This document shows positions 25,401-37,645 of a stretch of 64,000 bases of DNA, in pieces. The stretch comes from Gordius sp. MW1 (Eukaryota; Nematomorpha; Gordioida; Gordea; Gordiidae). The DNA is taken from contig OZ038527.1 in assembly GCA_964036665.1 (NCBI GenBank), positions 18,808,221 to 18,872,220 on the forward strand, read 5' to 3'. The notes below the pieces were generated by a model that saw only the letters and a list, made by a program, of their open reading frames with translations, had not been told where the DNA came from and ran no database searches. Made by a program: the position numbers and the translations under genes. How positions within the stretch are numbered: position 1 is the stretch's first letter; the number at the start of each line of letters is the position of its first letter.

Positions 25401-28400
25401 AATTAAGAAGGCCTTAATGCCAAATTTCATGGACTTAAATGGTAATCAATTTGCGTTTATTTTTTATATGTATTTAGGTTTTATGGTACAATTTCAAGTA
25501 TTCATACAACCCTGCATAAGCCACAATCAAGACCATGAAAGCGTTTCTCTGTCGCCGTTGACGTAGGATCCATATTGGATAATGTAAAAAAAGTAAAATT
25601 CAATATTGCATGCTTATATAATTTCATAAATACGGTGGCTAAATTAAGGTCAAATAATGAGGGGGAATTCATAGATTATTTTCGCAAAGAGTTGGCAAGC
25701 TCTAATATTATTATATTTGATATAGATATACCCATTTTACAATATATCCAACACTTTCAAACGTAGCACAGGAATATGGGACAAGCGCCTACATCAGTCC
25801 GAAAGAATATTATAGGAATAAATTGTAACCTGCTAATTTAAAATATAGATAATTTTTAATAGCTGGAACACTCTATACTTAAATCTAAGGTTTCTATTGT
25901 TATATTCTCACTTTGTTGATAAATTGATATTTTCAAATAAAATGTTTGTTGTGCTTTTACTTGTTATAAATAAAATTAGTTGAATGATAAAAATAGAAAA
26001 AAGTTTCTAAACGTGCTTAATTGTTATGGGAGGAATAAAAGTTTACTGTTCGGTACCTTCTATTTAATTAATATCAGTTTCACTGTACAGATAGATTAGA
26101 TTATTTTACTTAAATGCACGCATAGCACATACCGTGTTGATGACAGTAACAACTAGAGCCCTGCAAAGTCACTTTTTTCAACCCGAACCCGACTCGACCC
26201 GAAAGCATTTAAATTTTTTCCCGAACCCGACCCGACCCGAATGCGTTCTAAATTATTCAACCCGAACCCGACTCCGAAAGCTTTTTAAGCCAAACCCGAC
26301 CCGACCCGAAAGTAAAAAAAAGTTAATATTGTAAAATGGATTTTAATGGGTTTAAAGGGCAACAAAATATTATCTCCCCAAAAAGGCAAAACGTTATATG
26401 TCTATCATTTTTGGATTACATGCTAAAAAAAATAGATATATATATAAAATCCAATTACACTAATTAAAGACCTATATTAGAGTTAGAGTATACTTTTAAG
26501 TTAATTGCGGCACTCATTATTATCTTTTTCAAAATATTAACAAACCCGCAATTATTTCACATAAAAAATTCTGATATTCTAATTAAAATGAGGTAAGTAA
26601 TTTTGATTTTAATGCCAATAACGGTTGTGGCAATATTGTGCGAAAATAAAACGATAAAATTTGATTATTTTATTCAAAATAAAAACTCTAATTTTTTGAA
26701 TCATGTTTGTAAAATAATGTTTTTTTATACATTTTAATCATTCGTTTAATAAATAATCATGATAAATTAATTTTATTCTAGTGTATATGTTAGGCGATAA
26801 AACAATTTGAGACATTAATTTTTAAAAAAGAAAAATGGGAGTTCAGAAAATCATAAGTTCTGTGATATCAATTACATGTTTATCATTGCATCCATCAAGA
26901 TATTCTACCTTTCAGAGTTCAAAATTGCGCAATATCAAAATTCAGATATAACTTATAAGAAAATGATGTATGAATGCAGCATACATTTCGATATTAATTA
27001 TAAAATAGTATATATAATGGTATTAATGTAAAAGATATGTTTATTAATCAATATAAAATTCATAACCTTCAACCCGACCCGGACCCGAGTTTAAAATTTT
27101 TCAACCCGAACCCGACTCGACCCGAAAGTTTTTTAAAATCGGCGGGTCACCCATGCAGGGTTCTAGTAACAACTAGCTAACACTCTTAAGCATATATTTG
27201 ATGGTCAATCAGAGTCTCTATGAAAAATTAATTACTAGTGGTCGGTTTGCTACACACCCACATTCAATGTTTTCACAAGATAAGGAGACTAAGAATGTGG
27301 GTGTGGCTCTTTGTCAACACCATTAGACAGACCACTGTAGAAGACCGTAGGGCGCGCCCTTCACAACACTAGATGGTACTAAGTCTGTTTACTCCTGTTA
27401 AAGCGCTGGTCTAAAATGACGCGCTCCAACACAACACTACATAAAGATCAGATAATTTTTAAACGTATTTGTTATTATTCCACCTATTTATGTCGTATTA
27501 ACTTTTTGATCATAATAATTATCGCAATATTTAACTTGCTATCATTAATGTAGGTTAAAAATTATAAGCATTTTGAAAAGTTCTAGTTTTAATATCTTAA
27601 CAAAGTGCTTAAAGTTAAATTTAGACCTAAAATTTGTATCCCAACAAGGCTTGCGATCGACTTCATTTGAAAAAGAATAAAGGAAGATTTATTAGCTAGC
27701 ATTATAATAAACAAACAAGAACCATCAGGCCATATAAGAATTTATTCATGGGCGTAGCCAGGATTGGAATTAGAGGGGGGCAATAATGATTTAGGGAGGG
27801 ACAAAATAACAATTTTTTACAATTTTAGCCATAATTTAATAATATTTCTAAGATTTTTAGGATTAGGGAGGCGCAGCGCCCATGAATTCATTAGTTATCA
27901 TGAAACGCTAATAACTATCTTTTCCTCAACTCGCAAATACATAAACTCCCTGTTTGCAATTACACTTAGATATCATCATAAACTGTTGCGCATAAAAATT
28001 TATTGCTTTGTTATAGCTCCACGTCAGGTACGATACTACAAAATCAAATAGAGCCAAAGTAGGTGGTTGGACCGTGCCTCTGATAAAGTCATCGCAACCC
28101 AAGATTTTGAGTTTATGGTGTTTTAGCCCCAGTCATACGATTCAAGTAAGTCCATCCTCGCATGGGCTTATCCAAGGGGGGGGGGGAGGGCAGGGAGGGG
28201 CGGCTGCCCCCCCTTTAAATCCAAAGATTTGTTGAAATTTATAGAAATTATGGCTAAAATTTCAAACAATGATCATTTTGCCCCTCTCTAAATCATTATT
28301 GTCCCCCTCTAATCCTAATGCTGGCTACCGCCATGCTTGGCTAAGCTATCAAACGGCTTAAATCTTTTTGAATTGTTTTGCCTATAACAGTTGTAATAAG

Positions 28401-31400
28401 GAAGCAAACATGGTCGGATTAATTTTATCGATGTTATGAATTTTTCGTTGAAATTATCTTAGATAAAATTAAAAAGTGCTTAAATCGACCAAAATTTTGA
28501 CTAAAATTATATAATATTATATTAGCAATTGAAAAAAAGCAATGAAAAATGAGGCTTAAGCCAAATAAGTAGTGCCAACTCTATATGATTAGGGTAATAT
28601 ATTAGACGCGACTTTACGTAGTGATAGGTAAAAATAAAAATTTAACATATAATTACTATTTCGTGGTGAAATTTGTCTTTTAAGAAATTTTTTTATTAGC
28701 GAAACAAATCGAAACAAATAAAAGGTAAAGTTTTATAATTAGATCGAAATTCCTTAAATTTTCCCATTCTCGATCAAAACAGCTATAAATTTTCGTCTTC
28801 TATGTTTGTTATGATTCGAGTGTGAAATTATTGTATTGCTCTATGCGTAATTCTACCATTTGCTCGTTGTTTCTATATACATTTTTTTTTGAAAGGCGGC
28901 CATAATTTTTAAAGGATTCGCACTATTTTACGAGAATGTAGAAAACATAATAAGATCTTTTATCAAACTTATGGCTAATCCTAGGCCAAAAGGGCATAAA
29001 TATGCGCTTTCATATCGTTTTAAACTTTGGGAAATGTATTTGATTAAAAATATCTAAATTTCCCATTTTTTCGCGGTAAATTATATTGTTTTTTGTTGCA
29101 CTAAATTATTTTGAACATACAAGGAACTATTTAAAGCCCAAATTCGTTGCTTGATTTTGACGAGTGGAACCCTATCGCCAATAAATAGTTTTGGGCAAGC
29201 GATGAACGTCGATTTTGCTGTACAACTCGAAAATGAGCATATAATCGATTCGGATCAACTTTTAGTAGCTACCATACCTAAAGGCTCCGACGGGACAATC
29301 CTTAATTCCTCTTACAAAAATAGGTACATTTGGAATTTGCAATTAAAGATAACTATATAGGTCTGGCGTTTAGTACTTGACTTGATTGAAATGCATTCAT
29401 TGGCCTAGCCAGGGTGAGGTTTAAAACACAAAATCTAAATAAATTTTAAAAAATTGGTATTTTGCTCCTCCCTATAGTATTATTGTCTCCTCCAGTTCTA
29501 ATCCTGGCTACGCCCATGAATGTATTCATATAAACTGGTATGCTATAGTAATTCGTGGAAATTTCGATATTATCATCATCTGTAATGCTTTAAGAGTGCG
29601 AAGGAATCGCTCTACCCAGAAATTGTAATAGTGGCTGTTCTATAAATTGATGGTGTATACGAAATTTTGGTTGTCGAAATAAAAGATTTGTCGTATGCCT
29701 GATAAGATTTTTATGTTATTTTTTATGCGACAATAACCGGTTATTAATGAAAGCAACGAGGTCATCGCAAAACGACAATATTTACATAAAATATATAGGT
29801 ATAAGAAACTTTATTAATAAACCATGTACTTTACAATATTGGCAATCGTTTTACCAAATTTTAACTAAAGTTACATCTAACAATTGGGAGATTTAGTTTA
29901 TAAAACACGTCAATAATGGTTGTAATAATTTCTTAAACACATCTAATAAATATAGAAATTCGGAGAAGTATATGAATTCCTTGGGTATGTGCCTATTAAA
30001 TTTTGCCCGCATGATTCCTAGCGGTGTTCTCCTATTCTTCCCTTCTTACAGCCAAATGGCGACTGTCATCGAATTTTGGAAAGGCTGTAGCCTGTGGACA
30101 TCTATCGAAAAATATAAACCCGTCTTCATAGAACCCAAAAGTATTAATTCGAAGGGTGAAAGTTGTAAAACTTCAATTAATATATGTATTTGTCATAGGC
30201 AGTTTGTAGTTAACATAATTATAATTGTGTTTTTCTTAAAGACTTTAAAACGTTTAGTAAATTAAAGTATCGTTAAAAACATATACAAAACCATGCATTA
30301 TTCGTTTTATGCACGCACCTATTTCGACCAATAATGTTCAAGTTTTTAAGATCTAATAAACATTCAATAAAAAATAAATCTATCTCACAAAATTTGTTTT
30401 GAATGTTTAAATCTGTGCTATAACCCGCAAAGAGTATTTCTTTCTAAAGTTATACCAATGGAAATTCATAATGACTTTCAAAAGTATTTCTAATATCTCA
30501 TCTTTTTTTAATATAAATAATTCGATCAAAAATTGCCTATCATTAATTTCCTATATATTAGTGTTGTAAAAACGGCTGGTTTTTTGGTCGACCTTTGATT
30601 TTAGTCGATTAAACATAAATAAATCAAAAGTTTTTTGGCCTGTTTTTCTTGCTCGACCCCTAGGCTAATTTGAAATTTAAAAAACAGATAAAACCATAGG
30701 TCGAACTTATTACTATATACAGAACCACACGCTTTTGTGAGGCCTGGTTATTAAAACCTTCGAATACAATTATTTTTAGCTAAGGATAAGTTGTCACAAG
30801 AGATAAAGGGCTATTACGAATCGATAGATGGCTCCTCGGGGCCTGGAAAAACTGCAGAATTTGCTGAGGGAGCAGCTATATTAATCGGAGTTTGCAGGGG
30901 TAAAATAAGTGAAGGTTACGATTTTTCCGATCATTACGGACGGGCCGTTATCATAGCAGGAATTCCTTACCCATCTAGGCACGAACCCAGAATTGCTCTC
31001 AAGATTCAATTCATGAACGAACGAGCCAGGGCATCTAACGGTGCCATAAGTAATTCCCGAATCCTCTTAAATATGCCATTTTAATTTTTTTTTTTAATTT
31101 CAGAAAGTTATATATGATTTGTAGGTATGGAGCAATGTCACGTTATAGCTCACCAAAAATGTTTTTTTTTGTGATAGTCTCGGTGAAAAGTTAAATTTTG
31201 CGATAGAGCGTTATAAATGGTTCAAAAATGAAATTGGGTTTATAAGGTAGTAAAAATGTGAGCAACATACCTTTTCCCCGTTTTTAAATGTTTGGTTCTT
31301 TGATATGTAGTACTATTGTAAATAGTAACAGCAAATAGTAAATTTGGGATTATAGCGAAATATTGATCCATAAAGGCTACGATGGCCAGGAATATTTTAA

Positions 31401-34400
31401 AGGGCTTATGTTTGGGTAGCTCACGGTAATCGTAAAGTTTAGTAACAATTTTTGTCCATTTCTTGGCTCTCTTCACTTGTCTATCGATAAAGTTGATAGT
31501 ACAGATATAAACATGGGCCTAGCTAGCATTGGAATTAGGAGGGGGGGGGGGCAATAATAATTTAAGGAGGGGCAAAATGATCATTTTTTAAAATGTTAGT
31601 CATAATTTTAATAAATATCAACAAATTTTTGGATTAAGACCCTTAGCTACGCCCATGGATATAAATAAGATTTTTGGTTATGAGGCATCATTCACATAAA
31701 ACAGATTACATCAAGTGAATACCCTTGGAACGCGACTCAATCTTTGATATCTGACAAAAAAGCTAGGGCGCTTGTTATAAAAGAAGATGTTTGCAGTTTC
31801 TGCGAGGCTTTGAGTTGACGCCAGAGAGCAAATTTTGGAGGTAGTCGGGTAATAGCATAATATATAGCTATTATTAGTATGTCTCTACTATGGTGAAACT
31901 CAGGTATCTTCTTCAAAAGAGTAAGAATAATCTTACAACACTTCTTCCGTGGAAAAAGGTTTTTTATTAATTTTTTTTAAACTAGGCTACGCGCAATTTA
32001 CAAAACTGTTTTCCCCTTTTTTAGCATCTAAAAGTTTTTGCCCTGCGCGGTATCACTGCACTATTAACCTCGGATAATAATATTTTTTTTGAGGCCGATA
32101 CATCAGTTTTTGTAAATATTTTATTGATAGAATACAAAAATCTAATCTTAATATGCTGATTTTAATTGAATTGCCTAGATGCATCCACTATGGTCGACGG
32201 TAATACGTGGTATCAATTAGAAGCTAGTCGAGCCGTTAATCAAGCTATAGGTCGAGTTATTCGGCATAAACGCGATTATGGCGCTATATTGCTTTGCGAC
32301 GAGCGCTTTTCCCAAGCTTCTAGGCGTGCCGACCTTTCAAAATGGATTCAACCTTTTGTTCAAAATTACGACACATACAAGGTATAATATGAGACAATAT
32401 TAGGGTTGTTGGGACACATATGGCGTATCTGAAGTACTAAATTTGTATACTCAGTTAATTCTAACATTTTTGCTTTCACCATTATTAGGTATTTTTAGTT
32501 ATAATATTAAAAGCTAAACTTTTTTTAGGAATAAGAAGTTTTGATTTCATTCCATAAGTTTGTTTACATAGTGGGGCCGATGTAAAGTTCTTATTTTTTA
32601 TATACCTTGTTCGAAATAAGACCCTTTTTTCATACCCTACTCCATAGGAGTGTTGACAAATAGGTACGTTTTAATACATATATGCATTTTAGCGCAGTCG
32701 TAATACTTAGGTATGCAATCTAACTCTAAATTGTGTTCGTCTTTTATGGAGTAGACTTCGATGCATGGTTCTTACATTTAAGCTTTGACCATTGTCTGAA
32801 TTAACCAAAATTTAAAGCTAAAAATATATAAAGGCTCAAATTATTATTAGCAACTCCCCTTATCTTAAGTTCCACGGTTTCATAAATTTGAATAAATCAT
32901 AAAAGTGAGTTTGGAGCAAATGCTCATTAGAAACTAGCCATGTCATTTTGATCGTTGTTAACACAATTTCAAGGCTTCCCAGAGCGTACCAGGCAACAGT
33001 AGTTTTGGTGGATTATTAAGCCGGTTAAAGACATTCTTCGGTGCAGCCCTTTTGAAATATCCCCTAGACCGACTATTGCCTCTAAGCGACGAGGGCCATG
33101 ATGGGGACAAGAAAGAAGATTCTGGAAGGAGAAAAAAGAGGCGAAACGCGCTGCAATCAGCATCCGGGACCTTTTTAAATGAGGATTGGCTTTCACAGTG
33201 TAAGACCATGGCTTTTAATTCGTATAGACCGAATGTCTTAAATTTTTTTGAAAAATATACTTACTTTTATCTATAGTCTTTCGACAGTTTAAGCATTTGA
33301 TTATGATGTAAAGAGCTTATTGTTGGACGCACGGTCTTGATGTGTTAACATCACATAACTGCCGATTTACGACAAATTGCATGGCTAACGCTTAAGGGAG
33401 CTCAGATTTAAGACTTCCACAACTCCGCGCAATAAAAGTTTTTTTAGACTTTCTAATAGATTAATAAAATTGATATTTGATACTTAGTCGAAATTTGAAC
33501 ACAAAAGAGAGCAGGCACAATCTAATTTGAACCCGATTCCGAATAGTATTTAGCGTGAAAATAGAATCACTAGCATGGGTTACCATATATTGTTGTAGAT
33601 GCAATAAACAACTCCTTTACAACGACTTTATTTACTATTGTAGCGTGTTACTTCACATTAACGACGGTTTTCATAGATATTTTGATTATACTTCCACTGT
33701 ACTTAACCTAAATTTGACTATATTTCAAAATGTAAAACTATATCACAACACAATATGTAAGTGTTTAGAATATTTTTATATTAAAAAGAAACCTCCAGAT
33801 GGTCCTGTAATTTGAATTTGCCCCGCCCTAGCCTTCTCTCAAAATGAACACGTGTATTAAATAGTGATCGATCGATATATTTAGTATATCGCACATAGCT
33901 GTTAAAGTCAGTATATCTCTAATATTCAATTTGTTATTGTTTTCCTTTAATCTATATTTTATCTGGCCAAAAGGGGTGATACTAAATTTCGTGTTCTATA
34001 AGTATAAGGTCGTATTCACACTTTCGTGTTTATTTACGCCTCTAGATAGAACAAACAAAGTCACCGCTCCCGTAAGCCTGGTTCCCGAGACACAGGATCA
34101 CAAAGTGCAGGACAGGGGAGGGGTTACCGAAGATACGACAACATCTTTGTTTGCCCAAATGCGTCAACTATACAATATACCCGAACCTTCTGCTAACACT
34201 ACTCGGGAAATTAATAAAGCAGATACTACTCTGAGTGAACCAATAATTGAAAAACTAGTTTCAGTATCACCCGTCTCTTCTAATTATCAGTCCTTGTCCC
34301 CAAAATCACCAATTATCCAATTACATCCCTCGCAAAATGATAATGCATCGAACGGATCTTCGTTATTTTTTTCACTGCTAGACGCCTCTCAAAACATGGA

Positions 34401-36736
34401 AGCGCTCCCTGAGAAAAAAAATGATGGTAGCGGGGGTAGGTGTTGTCCCAAATTGTACAATTGTGGTATTGGTAAAACTCCTATTGAAGATGACGTTCAA
34501 ATTCTGCAGGAATTTAGCAATTCTATTGAAATGGGTAAATGTCGGAGTTACGACATAGCCTTAGCCAAACTACTCGGTCACCACGATGACAAATGGTTCG
34601 AGGTCATTTTTCGTTATTATAAATTATCTTCCTTTTGAAAAAAGTGTCCGCGTTTGTGGTGTAAATATGATTTGAATGTTTTTAAGGTTCTTTGGTAAAA
34701 TTGCGTGACTCCAACTCTATATATTTAATATTATCTCAATCGATATCAAATATTTTAATGGCATTTTTATTCAATAGTCAGGATTTATTATTTTAAAATT
34801 GACCTTAGACTTTGCTGGATATTCAAAATACATTCAAACAATCTTATTGCGCTAAAATATTATGGTTAATGGAAACTAAAATTAAGATGGTAGTTAGAAA
34901 TAACTAAATAAAGAAATGAACAAGCTCTTGAGATTCTGCGAAATGATATTAAATTTTGCTTAGGTATGCACGGCTTGTCGCCACTTCGAAAGGGTTGCCC
35001 ATCACGGTAGCCATACTACAACACACCGCAATAAATTTCGCATAGACCAAGCTTCATCGGAATCAATTGAAAGAGAATTAAATTTCGAAGATTTGGCTGA
35101 TTTTTTGAAAAAATGCAAGGAAATCTTGGCTCAGGAATACCATACATTTTGCAAAGCCGTCAGGCAATACAAGTAAGCAACTTATAAAAAATTTAAAATT
35201 TTAATATTTTATAATATCCAATTTTCCATGTTAAAAAAGACTATGATTTCGTTAAGATCACCCAAAATATTTTTAACATTGAATTAAAATATAGATCCTA
35301 TTAGCATACATTTTACTTAAAAGTAAACTGATGCGATTCTATTTTCAAAATTATTATTGTTTTTTAATTGAGTAGGCATTGAATATTAGATTTTAGTTAA
35401 AGCTCATAAATATAAACTTTAACGATTTATTGGAAATATTTCTTGTGTATGGAAATAATCTTAATTTTAATCTGAAAGGCTAGACGGCGTGGTGGAAACT
35501 TTAATCTATTCACTGCGTCAAATATTCCCTAATTCAACTGCCAATTTCCCCTACATATCGTTCGTCAATCGGTAACTTTTTGATTTTATATCGCATTTCT
35601 ATTTATTTAAGAATTAAATTAAATGACTATTATGTTTTATCTTCATAGATATTTTTTGCGGAATAGAGAAGACATTATGATGTTTGAGCGCCATTGCCTA
35701 CCATTTTACAGTGCGGAAGGGATCATCAAGCACGGCGATATAAGTGACCTCGCTACAACCATACCGCTCATTCCCAACTCTGTAACGCACCCAATATTTG
35801 AATTAGAATTTGCTTGCTTCTGTCCATTATTAGTGGTTTATGGAAAATTTTCCAGGGTCTTTAATATAATTATGTTTCGTCTTATCACAATCTTCTTTTC
35901 TTCATAAAGTATTTGGTCCAACGATCGTTATGTTTGTTTTTATGAGTTTCTTCCATCTTGATCGGGCAAGTGCGATGCCTTGATTAATCTTCTTAGTTTT
36001 CGTAACTTTGTCAACTTGACCTTTCCACGTGATCATCCACTTCCTCTCTTCCCCAGTACCTCCATGTCCAGTACCTTGATTTAAATCAGTGCATTTCGAT
36101 ATATTTTTACATCCATCGAAATTCCCGATAAATATTTGATTTAAAAATATTAAATAAAGGTGAGCAGTTATAATGGTTTATTACTGTACAATATAAAACA
36201 ATTTTTTAGTGGTTCTTATACGTTAGAGTTTAACAGGTGGTCCCAAACTAATCTGATATTAAATTAGCAGTTTAAGTCGTTGGGCTCAAGTCTGGAATCA
36301 TATTCATGATAACTTTTTAAATTTGATCATTTGCAATCCTTTTCAGTGCTGGATATTATTAGTAGTGCAAAATTATTTTAGGAGCTAAATTCAAAAGTGA
36401 GTTTAAAAATAAAAATCATTCTGGTTTCGTTATTAGATTTCACCCCAAGACGAACACGCTAAGCCTTCTCAGGATGAGAGCTGCCGTTTACCGCTTAAAG
36501 ATATTGACACTTATAAGCTCGTGCCTCAAAATCGGACTTTCCCATGGTTTCCGAAAATTACCGAAGGGCAGCCACAATCCGCTTCGGCTATTACGGCATC
36601 GCAAATAAATTGTCCTGATCGGGCACCGGATTTAAAGAAACGAGCTCGTCGAATCAAAGGTTACGAGGATAGGGGAAAGAAAAAAATGAACGATCGACTG
36701 CAACCTTCTATAATTGACCATTTTCGCAAGAAATAA
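16456..36736 (+). CDS. RTEL1: RTEL1, regulator of telomere elongation helicase 1
   Basis: RTEL1 is an XPD-family 5'-3' DNA helicase with a 4Fe-4S cluster that dismantles D-loops, T-loops and G-quadruplexes in the nucleus. Exons in phase: 16456-16594, 16636-16964, 17174-17438, 18397-18685, 19693-19967, 21519-21757, 28017-28145, 29124-29323, 29956-30155, 30780-31049, 32179-32381, 32974-33199, 34046-34602, 34964-35172, 35479-35571, 35649 to about 35832, and 36437-36736, for about 1,370 residues. Motifs in order: Walker A SPTGTGKT split by intron 1; the cluster cysteines in CIHP, QKCRG, RTCHFY and [52 protein letters not shown] harmonin-like region is encoded at about 34980-35730, and a C-terminal PIP-box-like QPSIIDHF precedes the stop. 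The start at 16456 ([15 protein letters not shown]) matches the family; an in-frame ATG at 16399 would add 19 residues. The end of the penultimate exon is uncertain. Confidence 0.93.
18885..18985. repeat. GC-rich repeat remnant in an RTEL1 intron
   Basis: A short island of GGCCCG and CCCGAGCCCG motifs in otherwise AT-rich intron. The composition resembles subterminal repeats of the hAT MITEs elsewhere in this window, but no terminal repeat or target duplication could be placed. Confidence 0.35.
20905..21275. repeat. GC-rich repeat remnants in an RTEL1 intron
   Basis: Two GC-rich blocks (GGCTGGCCCGAGCGGGC near 20925 and GGGCCCGGGCCGGC near 21205) bracket AT-rich sequence, as in MITEs with GC-rich subterminal repeats. 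Ends and target duplications are not clear. Confidence 0.35.
22500..23060 (+). pseudogene. Retroviral-type (rve) integrase fragment, broken
   Basis: Translated with frameshifts, the plus strand shows [12 protein letters not shown], which contains a catalytic Asp of the DDE integrase core. It is followed by [14 protein letters not shown] with the catalytic Glu, then [20 protein letters not shown], typical of Ty3/Gypsy and Ginger integrases. Stops interrupt every frame. A second, inverted copy of the C-terminal part (reading toward the left) lies at 22285-22487. With 150-base TIRs outside, a Ginger-like DNA transposon is as likely a source as a retrotransposon. Confidence 0.65.
23005..24490 (-). 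pseudogene. hAT transposase, left arm of palindrome
   Basis: Minus-strand pieces at 24106-24480 ([39 protein letters not shown]) and 23667-23936 ([37 protein letters not shown]) are followed by the hAT C-terminal dimerisation motif near 23380-23450 ([20 protein letters not shown]). This is the order of the catalytic and dimerisation regions in hAT, zinc-finger-BED-like transposases. An interrupting insert and stops make it non-functional. The second arm carries a diverged inverted copy. Confidence 0.75.
24700..26110 (+). pseudogene. hAT transposase, right arm of palindrome
   Basis: An inverted partner of the left arm: 24753-24962 ([16 protein letters not shown]), 25198-25560 ([34 protein letters not shown]) and a decayed C-terminal part near 25740-25800. 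Aligned residues differ from the left arm at roughly one in six positions, so the arms are old or come from two separate copies. Stops and frameshifts are present. Confidence 0.72.
26146..27173. mobile_element. Non-autonomous hAT element with CCCGA-rich ends
   Basis: The body is 26154-27165, 1,012 bases, with terminal repeats TAGAGCCCTGCA (left) and TAGAACCCTGCA (right, inverted), and a perfect 8-bp target duplication GTAACAAC at 26146-26153 and 27166-27173. Both inner flanks carry runs of CCCGAACCCGACTCGACCCG-type repeats. It has no coding capacity. The 8-bp duplication and the TAG...CCCTGCA ends are typical of hAT MITEs. Confidence 0.9.
27747..27884. mobile_element. GGCGTAGCC-family MITE (copy 2)
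   Basis: In RTEL1 intron 6, about 130 bases before exon 7. The left end CATGGGCGTAGCCAGGATTGG is intact; the right end is eroded to GCGCAGCGCCCATG. Confidence 0.7.
28161..28335. mobile_element. GGCGTAGCC-family MITE (copy 3)
   Basis: Begins 15 bases after the donor of RTEL1 exon 7 and is opposite in orientation to copy 2, so the 129-base exon is bracketed by two related MITEs. It contains a long G-run near the left end and ends GGCTACCGCCATG. Confidence 0.75.
29396..29518. mobile_element. GGCGTAGCC-family MITE (copy 4)
   Basis: Just after RTEL1 exon 8: starts CATTGGCCTAGCCAGG and ends CTGGCTACGCCCATG. Confidence 0.75.
30559..30707. mobile_element. hAT MITE fragment of the TAGTGTTGTAAAAACGG family
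   Basis: The left part matches the complete copy at 37446-37637 (TTAGTGTTGTAAAAACGGCT, then GGTCGACC); the right end is lost. It lies in the intron before RTEL1 exon 10. Confidence 0.65.
31512..31657. mobile_element. GGCGTAGCC-family MITE (copy 5)
   Basis: In the RTEL1 intron after exon 10: starts CATGGGCCTAGC and ends TAGCTACGCCCATG, with a G-run next to the left end. Confidence 0.75.
35943..36085 (-). mobile_element. 3' fragment of retrotransposon A family
   Basis: In the last RTEL1 intron. The sequence closely matches 4970-5110 (the C-terminal end of element A), including CTTTCCACGTGA and ACCTCCATGTCCAGTA, and is truncated at both sides. Confidence 0.75.
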
Positions 36737-37437
36737 CATTTTAATATGGCGTTTAAATTATTTTACAATAATTCCGTTTTTTATATTGCATTTTTAATCG
36801 TTTTGTGTATGTCGCATGTTTTTATTACGACCGTTATAAAAGATTGTTTATAATTTACTAGAAAATTTCGGGTTAAGGATAATAGACCTCGTAAAATCTG
36901 AACTATTTGTAATGATTTTAATACCTATCAACCTCTTAAATGTTTCTTTCAAAATTTAAGAAGGCATTCTCTGATATAATAATTCATCATGTCAATTTTA
37001 GCTTACAAGGAAAATTTGTTTTGATGGTAAGCTTTATTGGCAAGATGGCCAAATGATAATAAAGGAAATGACCTTTGATAAATGATTGATTAGTCAAAAC
37101 GTTTTTAGCCGATGATCAAATTTTACCATTCCTTGTCCGCCCTTTAATTTTAGCAAACATCTATTTTTGCATTCGAAAGTTTATTTAGTATGGATAGTGA
37201 ATAATAGAGACATTTCAAAAAATCGTGAATTTTAAAAAGTTGGTTTTATTGATTTTAAAATGCTGATTGTTTAATAAACTATCATTAACCGCCCCCCCCC
37301 TCGCCCTTTGCCTTACATGTCATACTTAGGCCAAATTTGGCTCATAATGAACGCAACTGAGGCTGCTCATCAGCTCCGATGACCAAACTGCACCTTGTCG
37401 GGCGAAGGTGGTATACCTTGATGGATATTGGTGTGTA
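36737..37437. other. Intergenic, 3' flank of RTEL1
   Basis: AT-rich sequence with a C-run near 37295. I see no gene or recognised repeat, and no canonical AATAAA close to the RTEL1 stop. Confidence 0.5.
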
Positions 37438-37645
37438 TATCAAGCTAGTGTTGTAAAAACGGCTGGGTTTTGTTTGGTCGACATTTGGTTTTAGTCGAGG
37501 AAATTCAAACAGAAGGTTTTTATTGGTCTGTTTTTCTTATTCGCATAAATCGAACAAAGGTTTTTGGTCTATATATATGTTTAGTCGACTAAAACTAAAG
37601 GTCGACCAAACAAAACCCAGCCGTTCTTATAACACTAAATCAAGC
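37438..37645. mobile_element. Complete hAT MITE with self-complementary arms
   Basis: The body is 37446-37637 (192 bases). It starts TAGTGTTGTAAAAACGGCTG and ends with the inverted equivalent CAGCCGTTCTTATAACACTA. Flanks are TATCAAGC and AATCAAGC, an 8-bp duplication with one mismatch. The arms repeat GGTCGAC and TTTTAGTCGA motifs and can fold into a long hairpin. Confidence 0.85.

Larger units (their letters stand above)
22134..27374. mobile_element. Composite inverted-repeat element in RTEL1 intron 6
   Basis: Two inverted copies of a roughly 150-base terminal repeat, beginning AGTGTTGTGAAGGGCGCGCC, lie at 22138-22287 and about 27220-27370. They are flanked by a perfect AGAT at 22134-22137 and 27371-27374. 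Inside, in order, are an inverted integrase C-terminal fragment (22285-22487), an integrase core and C-terminal part on the plus strand (22500-23060), a long palindrome of hAT transposase sequence (arms about 23005-24490 and 24700-26110), and a hAT MITE (26146-27173). Long TIRs, a 4-bp duplication and a retrovirus-like integrase together resemble Ginger-type DNA transposons. Alternatively the palindrome and TIRs form one foldback element that later received the integrase piece. Confidence 0.7.

Noticed and set aside
32958..33209. Minus-strand open frames near 33 kb
   Set aside because: Antisense shadows of RTEL1 exon 12.
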